Positions 59,288 through 64,000 of a stretch of DNA of 64,000 nt are shown here, in pieces. The DNA is from Bradyrhizobium sp. Tv2a-2. GTDB taxonomy: Bacteria; Pseudomonadota; Alphaproteobacteria; Rhizobiales; Xanthobacteraceae. A program made the translations under genes and the position numbers. The stretch is from positions 191 to 64,190 of the forward strand of contig NZ_AXAI01000017.1 in the NCBI RefSeq assembly GCF_000472425.1, read 5' to 3'. Under the pieces are notes generated by a model, which searched no databases, was not told where the DNA came from, and saw only the letters and a program-made list of their open reading frames with translations. Positions within the stretch are counted from its first letter, which is position 1, and each line of letters opens with the position of its first letter.

Positions 59288-60526
59288 ATGAGCGGACTGG
59301 TCGTTATCGGAGGATCCTACGCCGGCATTCAGGCCGCGCTCACCGCGCGCGAGGCGGGCTATACCAAACCCGTGACGGTGGTGACTGATGAACACTGGCT
59401 CCCCTATGAGAAACCACCGCTGTCAAAGGACTTCCTGCTAAACAAAATGGCCGAACAGAATCTGATTTTGCGCGACAAGGCCTTCTTTGACATTTCAGGG
59501 ATCGAGCTGGTTTTGGGAAACCAGGCCACGGAGATCGATCGCCGCGACCGGCGCGTCGCGTTGGATGGTGACTCGACGCTGCAATTTGACGAGCTTGTCA
59601 TCGCAACGGGATCCCGGGCGCGTCGGCTGGCTGTAGCTGATGCTGAGGTCGAGGGAATTTGTTATCTCCGGTCCCTTACCGATGCCGTCGATCTGAAAGC
59701 CCGCTTAAAGCGGACCGCCGAAATCGTGATTGTCGGCGGCGGCTTCATCGGCCTCGAAGTCGCGGCATCAGCGGCCAAGCTCGGAAAAAAGGTAACTGTC
59801 GTCGAGAGCGGTTCGCGCCTTCTGGAGCGGGCTATTTCTCCGCTCGTTTCCAGCTATCTGCGCGATGTTCATCAGCAGCACGGCGTCGAGATCCGTTTCG
59901 GGGACATAGTGGCATCCATCGAGAGCCAGCACGGACGCGTTACCGCAATCGTCTTGGCAAGCGGCACCAAACTTCGGGCGGATCTCGTATTGGTCGGTAT
60001 TGGAGGAATCGCCAACGACGAACTCGCCAGGCGTGCAGGCCTGAACTGCGCCAATGGCGTCGTGGTCGACGCGCACGGACGGAGCGAAGCAACGAACATT
60101 TTCGCCGCCGGCGACTGCGCCAATCACTATAATCGGTTCGCCGAGGGTTGGATCAGGCTGGAATCAGTGCACAACGCGCAGGATCAGGCCAGAGCCGCGG
60201 GACTCGCAATCGCGGGTCAATACGAGCCCTACGAGAGCGTGCCGCGCTTCTGGTCCGATCAGTACGACGTCAAGCTGCAGATGGTCGGCCTTTGCGGCCG
60301 CTTCGATCAGATGGCCGTGCGGGGCCCAGTCGAGGGAGGACGATTTTCGGTCTTCTACTTCAGGCAATCGAAGTTGATCGCGGTCGAGAGCGTCAACCGG
60401 CCCGGCGATCAAATGGCCGCGCGGCGTCTCATCGCCAACGGCATGTCGCCTTCCCTGGAGCAGGCGACAGACGAGTCGTTTGACCTCAAAGTCCTGCTGA
60501 AGGCTGCGGAAAAGGCCCGCACCTAA
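59288..60526 (+). CDS. FAD-dependent ferredoxin/rubredoxin reductase
   Basis: 412 residues. FAD motif LVVIGGSYAGIQAALTAREA, NAD motif EIVIVGGGFIGLEVAASAAK, second FAD motif NIFAAGDCANH, and a reductase-type C-terminal domain (ESVHNAQDQARAAGLAIAG, RFWSDQYDVKLQMVGL). This is the class that feeds Rieske ferredoxins of three-component dioxygenases. The ferredoxin and oxygenase are 2.4-3.6 kb downstream on the opposite strand, with a common regulator between. Confidence 0.9.
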   Translation: MSGLVVIGGSYAGIQAALTAREAGYTKPVTVVTDEHWLPYEKPPLSKDFLLNKMAEQNLILRDKAFFDISGIELVLGNQATEIDRRDRRVALDGDSTLQFDELVIATGSRARRLAVADAEVEGICYLRSLTDAVDLKARLKRTAEIVIVGGGFIGLEVAASAAKLGKKVTVVESGSRLLERAISPLVSSYLRDVHQQHGVEIRFGDIVASIESQHGRVTAIVLASGTKLRADLVLVGIGGIANDELARRAGLNCANGVVVDAHGRSEATNIFAAGDCANHYNRFAEGWIRLESVHNAQDQARAAGLAIAGQYEPYESVPRFWSDQYDVKLQMVGLCGRFDQMAVRGPVEGGRFSVFYFRQSKLIAVESVNRPGDQMAARRLIANGMSPSLEQATDESFDLKVLLKAAEKART

Positions 60527-61083
60527 CGATTTTTTCTGGTTTCTAGCGCCAACAGCTTTCGCAAGCAGCGATCTAAGACGGCAAGCTCGGCATCGGTCAG
60601 GCCGCTCGCCTCCTTTACGCGGGCGACCCCCTTTGCAATCTCGCCGATCGCGCGATCGGCGATCGCAAGGCCCTTGGCCGTGAGACGGACCAACTCCGAG
60701 CGGCCGTCGTCATTCGCCGAAACCCTGAGAATAAGACCCGTCTCCTGGAGCCGCGCCACGCGCTTTGTGACTGCACCTGACGTGACCAGCAAGGCCCGGA
60801 ATAGATCCGTCGGTCGCAGCTCATAGGGCTTTCCCGAGCGTCGGAGCGCGAGCAGCACATGCAAATCGCCGGTGTTCAAACCGACCTTGTTGGATATCTC
60901 CTGAACCCGCATCTCATGGAACTGATTGACCCGCTCGAGCCGAAGCAGCGTGCAGGCCATCGCCATGTCGAGATCGGGGCGCTGCTCCAGCCAGGCCGAT
61001 TCGATGTCATCATAAAGGGAAGTGCCCTCGGACGCCGTCGCGGCGATCCGCGCCGAATTGCGGGCCGCGCTCTTCCTGGTCAT
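60523..61083 (-). CDS. MarR-family transcriptional regulator
   Basis: 186 residues from ATG 61083. Winged-helix core: VGLNTGDLHVLLALRRSGKP, LRPTDLFRALLVTSGAVTKR, VARLQETGLILRVSANDDGR, SELVRLTAKGL. Its stop overlaps the reductase stop (convergent genes, 4 bp). It is divergent from the binding-protein gene at 61300; a perfect CTTCCTAGGAAG dyad lies in that promoter and in the reductase promoter, so it probably represses both and is relieved by the oxygenase substrate. Confidence 0.92.
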   Translation of the reverse strand: MTRKSAARNSARIAATASEGTSLYDDIESAWLEQRPDLDMAMACTLLRLERVNQFHEMRVQEISNKVGLNTGDLHVLLALRRSGKPYELRPTDLFRALLVTSGAVTKRVARLQETGLILRVSANDDGRSELVRLTAKGLAIADRAIGEIAKGVARVKEASGLTDAELAVLDRCLRKLLALETRKNR

Positions 61084-61238
61084 GGGTCTCAGTTTCCTTG
61101 GCTGCTCGACACGTATCAAGACGCTCTTCCTAGCACCCCCTGCATCATTTCGCATCAGCGAAACGGCTCGACGGCCAGCCAAGAAACCGGGAGTTGCCAC
61201 ATAGCCTAATGGCCAATGGCGCGGCCGACAATGCAACC

Positions 61239-61277
61239 TTGACAAATATATCTTCCTAGGAAGTAATTTCCTTGGAA
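61239..61277 (+). promoter_or_regulatory. Promoter with MarR operator copy 2
   Basis: TTGACA at 61239-61244 is a good -35 box. CTTCCTAGGAAG at 61252-61263 fills the spacer and AGTAAT/TAATTT at 61262-61269 supplies a weak -10. A second imperfect dyad TTCC-TT-GGAA stands at 61268-61277. A repressor on the 12-mer would block polymerase directly. The binding-protein start is 23 bp beyond. Confidence 0.7.
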
Positions 61278-61299
61278 GGTATAAGCTCAGAGGCAAGTC

Positions 61300-62490
61300 A
61301 TGTTCTCGCGGAAATTAAGTCTTGTATTGGTGGTGATGGCGTACTCGTTCTCCGGGTCGGACGCACAGGCAGGCGATGACGAACTCATTCTCGGGCAGAC
61401 GATGCCATACAGCGGGCCTGCCTCGGCGTTAAGTTCGGTCGGAAAGGTGCAAACCCGATACTTCCAGATGATAAACGACCAGGGCGGCATCAACGGGCGC
61501 AAGATCAAGCTGATCTCGCTCGACGATGGCTACAGTCCGCCGAAAGCCGTCGAGCAGACCAGGCGATTGGTCGAAAGCGATCAAGCCGTCGCCATATTCG
61601 GTAGCGTAGGCACCGCACAGAACGCGGCGGTCCAGAAACACCTCAACGCGAAGAAAATCCCGCAGCTGTTCGTCTATGCCGCCAGCGACCGGTTCGCGGA
61701 TCCGAAAGCAAGCCCGTATACAATGTCGGGAATGACCTTGTTCAGCACCGAGGCAACGCTCTATGCGCGGCTCGTGTCGGAAACGATCCCTCACGCGCGT
61801 GTTGCCGTCCTTTACCAGAACGACGACTACGGGCGAGAATACCTGCGAAGCTTCAAGGCTGAGCTGGCCCGGCTCGACCCCCAGGCCAAAATTGTCGCCG
61901 CATCCTCCTACGAAGTGACCTCACCGACCGTAGAATCGCAGGTCATTGCATTGGCCAGTTCGAACGCGAACGTCTTCCTGAATGCATCGACCGGAAAATT
62001 CACGTCCCAAGCGATCCGCAAAGCCGGTGAACTGGGTTGGCACGCGCAACAATTCCTTCCGATCGGCAGCAATTTCGTGGCGACCATCTTGCGGCCGGCC
62101 GGATTGGAATACGCCAAAGGCGCCATCTCGGCCACGCCGACAAAGGCCATCGATGATCCCGAATGGGCCAATGACCCTGGCTACCTCGAGTGGCTCGATT
62201 TCATGAAAAAGTACTATCCCGATGGGGACATCACAGACCAGTTGAACTTCTCAGGCTGGAACGTTGCCGTTCTCATGCGCAAGGTCATCGAGGCCTGCGG
62301 GTCGGACGTCTCGCCCCAGAATATCATGAAACAAGCGACATCATTGAAGGACGTGCAGCTTCCTGGCCTCATTCCCGGTATCAGCGTGAATACGACGCCC
62401 GAAGACTATCGTCTGATCAAGTCGCTGAGACCCGAGCGCTTCGACGGGGCTCACTGGGTGCCCTTGTCTGGTACACTCAGCGCTCAGTGA
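61300..62490 (+). CDS. ABC transporter substrate-binding protein (HAAT family)
   Basis: 396 residues with a Sec signal (LSLVLVVMAYSFSGSDAQAG). Type I binding-protein fold: LILGQTMPYSGPASALSSVG, YFQMINDQGGINGRKIKLIS, VAIFGSVGTAQNAAVQKHLN and YQNDDYGREYLRSFKAELAR. The family includes binding proteins for aromatic acids. No permease or ATPase is next to it, so it depends on a transporter elsewhere or on one of the HAAT systems such as that at 36338. It is under the MarR-type operator. Confidence 0.9.
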   Translation: MFSRKLSLVLVVMAYSFSGSDAQAGDDELILGQTMPYSGPASALSSVGKVQTRYFQMINDQGGINGRKIKLISLDDGYSPPKAVEQTRRLVESDQAVAIFGSVGTAQNAAVQKHLNAKKIPQLFVYAASDRFADPKASPYTMSGMTLFSTEATLYARLVSETIPHARVAVLYQNDDYGREYLRSFKAELARLDPQAKIVAASSYEVTSPTVESQVIALASSNANVFLNASTGKFTSQAIRKAGELGWHAQQFLPIGSNFVATILRPAGLEYAKGAISATPTKAIDDPEWANDPGYLEWLDFMKKYYPDGDITDQLNFSGWNVAVLMRKVIEACGSDVSPQNIMKQATSLKDVQLPGLIPGISVNTTPEDYRLIKSLRPERFDGAHWVPLSGTLSAQ

Positions 62491-62556
62491 TGAGCTATGG
62501 CAATTCGCCAAGCGGCCGCCGGTCCTCGCGTTCAAGGCGGCCGCCCTCTCATCGTC

Positions 62557-62889
62557 TCATCCTTGCTCGGCCGCCCGGGTTTCGAGATTGATGTAAATCT
62601 CCCCTTCCCGGACTTCGACCGCGAAGGTCCTGACATCCCGGTAGCCGCCCGAGGTGCATTTTCCGGTGCGCACGTCGAACATTCCCGCATGCAACGGGCA
62701 TTCAATCACATGCCCATCCAGAAATCCGGTCGACAGAAGTGCAAATGCGTGCGGGCAGACATCGTCGGTCGCGAAGATCTGGTCGTCGACCCGGTAGAGG
62801 GCCAGTCGCTGCTCCCCGAACTTGAATCCCAGGGACTCGCCCTCGCCAAGCTTGACGGCGGGGCATATGTGTTGCCAGGTTTCAGACAT
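62557..62889 (-). CDS. Rieske [2Fe-2S] ferredoxin of a dioxygenase system
   Basis: 110 residues; AGGAAG nine bases before the ATG. Rieske ligands: VCPHAFALLSTGFLDG then ECPLHAGMFDV (CxH-x16-CxxH). Length and sequence match the ferredoxin component of aromatic-ring and carbazole-type three-component oxygenases (HICPAVKLGEGESLGFKFGE). It lies 57 bp downstream of the oxygenase alpha-subunit gene in the same minus-strand operon. Confidence 0.93.
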   Translation of the reverse strand: MSETWQHICPAVKLGEGESLGFKFGEQRLALYRVDDQIFATDDVCPHAFALLSTGFLDGHVIECPLHAGMFDVRTGKCTSGGYRDVRTFAVEVREGEIYINLETRAAEQG

Positions 62890-62946
62890 TTTTCTTCCTG
62901 AATGAAGTCGGGCGCCGGCCGCAGCGGCGCCCGATGAACAGACGGA

Positions 62947-64000
62947 CTATCGGGGAATTAGTCTCCAGTCGTCGGATGCCGAGGCCAATCTTCCGCCGAC
63001 GGCACGAATATCCTTGTATGACATGCTTTCACCCTGGCCGCTCTTCGGCTCCTTGCCGTTCGTGAAGCCGCGGACCTCGTCCAGCAACTGGCGCCGTACT
63101 CTCACAATCGCCTGGTCTGCCGAGCAGAGATACTCCTGCGAGCGATCGACGATCGGTCCCATGCTGACCATCACGACGAAATCCTCGATGACGATTTCGT
63201 GGAATCCGGTGCTGTTGCCAGCATCCATGATCTGACGGTTCTGACCCCAATTGCTGCTCCGGTCGCCCGGGAGTCCGCCCGCCATCGGCCATTGATTGGC
63301 GCGCTGGGTTTTGCGCCAGGAATCCACCGGCTTCTCAGGATTGTAATAGATGTACCATTGGATCAGATTTTCATCGTCGATCGGCACCGCGATGATGGCT
63401 GTGCGGTCTTGCTGGGCTCCGGAGTAGATCGGCGGGATCAGTCCGTAATAGGGCATGACAAACTCGGTAACCCGCGCGAGGCAGGATCCATCGGATGCCG
63501 GTCGAAGCGCTGCGGCACGGAAGCCGTATTCCTTCTTCTCGAACTCGTAGTTGACCGCGGTATTCTCGCGCGTCGCGCCGAAGTCCGTTGCCGACGTGGT
63601 GGTCCAGCTTTGGTGGAGCAGCGCGATATGCGAGGAGTCGATGGTCGCTTCGACGCCTTGCAACCAGTTTGCATTGAGTTCTATGCCCGCGACGTAGACC
63701 TGCTCCGGCGGCAGATCCATCCATTCGAAATCGGGAGCCGGCGGAGCATTGCCCTCGCCAAGCCACACCCAGACCAGACCGGCGCCTTCGCGGGTCGGAT
63801 AATGCTTCACCTTAATAGTCTTTGCGAACTCCTTGGGGCTGTTCGGCTCGTTCGGAACCTCGAGCACCTCGCCGCTCGCGCCGATCTTCCAGCCGTGAAA
63901 CAGGCATCGGAGCGAACAGTCTTCCACGCGCGCGAGCGCCAGCGACGCGCCGCGATGCGGGCAGGCCTCGTCAAGGAAGCCCACCTTTCCGTCGGCGCCA
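62947..64000 (-). CDS. Rieske oxygenase alpha subunit, partial (N-terminus beyond window)
   Basis: About 350 codons, running in from the right edge without a start. The Rieske site ACPHRGASL and CLFHGW (CxH...CxxH) is close to the edge. The mononuclear iron segment is NWLQGVEATIDSSHIALLH, the normal 2-His-carboxylate form. It belongs to the phthalate-dioxygenase-like branch (NGKEPKSGQGESMSYKDIRA near the C-terminus). With the ferredoxin and reductase it makes a three-component ring-hydroxylating or demethylating system; the substrate is unknown. Confidence 0.93.
   Translation of the reverse strand, partial: GADGKVGFLDEACPHRGASLALARVEDCSLRCLFHGWKIGASGEVLEVPNEPNSPKEFAKTIKVKHYPTREGAGLVWVWLGEGNAPPAPDFEWMDLPPEQVYVAGIELNANWLQGVEATIDSSHIALLHQSWTTTSATDFGATRENTAVNYEFEKKEYGFRAAALRPASDGSCLARVTEFVMPYYGLIPPIYSGAQQDRTAIIAVPIDDENLIQWYIYYNPEKPVDSWRKTQRANQWPMAGGLPGDRSSNWGQNRQIMDAGNSTGFHEIVIEDFVVMVSMGPIVDRSQEYLCSADQAIVRVRRQLLDEVRGFTNGKEPKSGQGESMSYKDIRAVGGRLASASDDWRLIPR

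Overview
The window looks like chromosomal DNA of a Bradyrhizobium-type alphaproteobacterium. GC is high. Promoter gaps hold small zinc-ribbon and helical proteins that I associate with this group, and the gene content (HAAT-type ABC uptake systems, MHS-family transporter, Mo-hydroxylase operon, type II haloacid dehalogenases, FixJ-like regulators) fits. The genus is an inference; there is no rRNA or tRNA gene here. I saw no insertion sequence, CRISPR array, prophage or origin.

Layout. (1) 1-6.1 kb: the N-terminal part of a TolC-family outer-membrane protein runs off the left edge, followed by a sparse zone with seven small genes of unknown function separated by long non-coding stretches. (2) 6.1-9.3 kb: a DUF2336 protein, then a divergent TetR regulator / short-chain dehydrogenase pair with two copies of a clear palindromic operator between them, and the stub of a second SDR. 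(3) 9.3-20.8 kb: a halo-compound / redox island. A six-gene minus-strand operon (alpha/beta hydrolase, three HAD type II dehalogenase-like proteins of which one has a Tat-like signal, an SDR without its catalytic Lys, and an RclA-like flavoprotein) is followed by a FixJ-like response regulator, an AraC regulator, an alpha/beta hydrolase without its nucleophile Ser, an ECF sigma factor coupled to a lone receiver, a DUF417 (RclC/YkgB-like) membrane protein, and a fourth HAD gene about 80% identical to one of the first three. (4) 21.3-25.1 kb: a three-subunit gluconate-dehydrogenase-like complex (Tat-exported small subunit, GMC flavoprotein, three-haem cytochrome c). (5) 25.2-30.7 kb: one giant Ser/Thr kinase-ATPase-GAF-PAS-histidine kinase. 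(6) 30.7-33.4 kb: CGNR zinc-finger regulator, type II dehydroquinase and an MHS transporter.

(7) 34.0-56.0 kb is the most striking part: about 20 co-oriented, tightly packed genes. They encode a branched-chain-type ABC importer whose second ATPase is fused to a Tm-1-like (UPF0261) domain, a PEP-hydrolase-like TIM barrel, a 966-residue flotillin-like protein with a long 11-residue-periodic coiled coil, two CoxG-like SRPBCC proteins, a Mo-hydroxylase (FAD, 2Fe-2S and a molybdopterin subunit split into two genes), MoxR and CoxE-like maturation proteins, and four downstream enzymes (amidohydrolase, metallo-beta-lactamase-fold hydrolase, an SMP-30::isochorismatase fusion whose nucleophile Cys is Ser, and an azoreductase-like flavoprotein). 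I read it as an import-and-hydroxylation pathway for an unknown, probably heterocyclic or lactone/amide-forming, compound, with a flotillin-based membrane platform as the unusual component.

(8) 56.1-58.8 kb: a hybrid sensor kinase. (9) 59.3-64.0 kb: a MarR-controlled three-component Rieske oxygenase locus (reductase, MarR, periplasmic binding protein, Rieske ferredoxin, oxygenase alpha subunit cut by the right edge). An identical 12-bp palindrome lies in the two promoters flanking the MarR gene.
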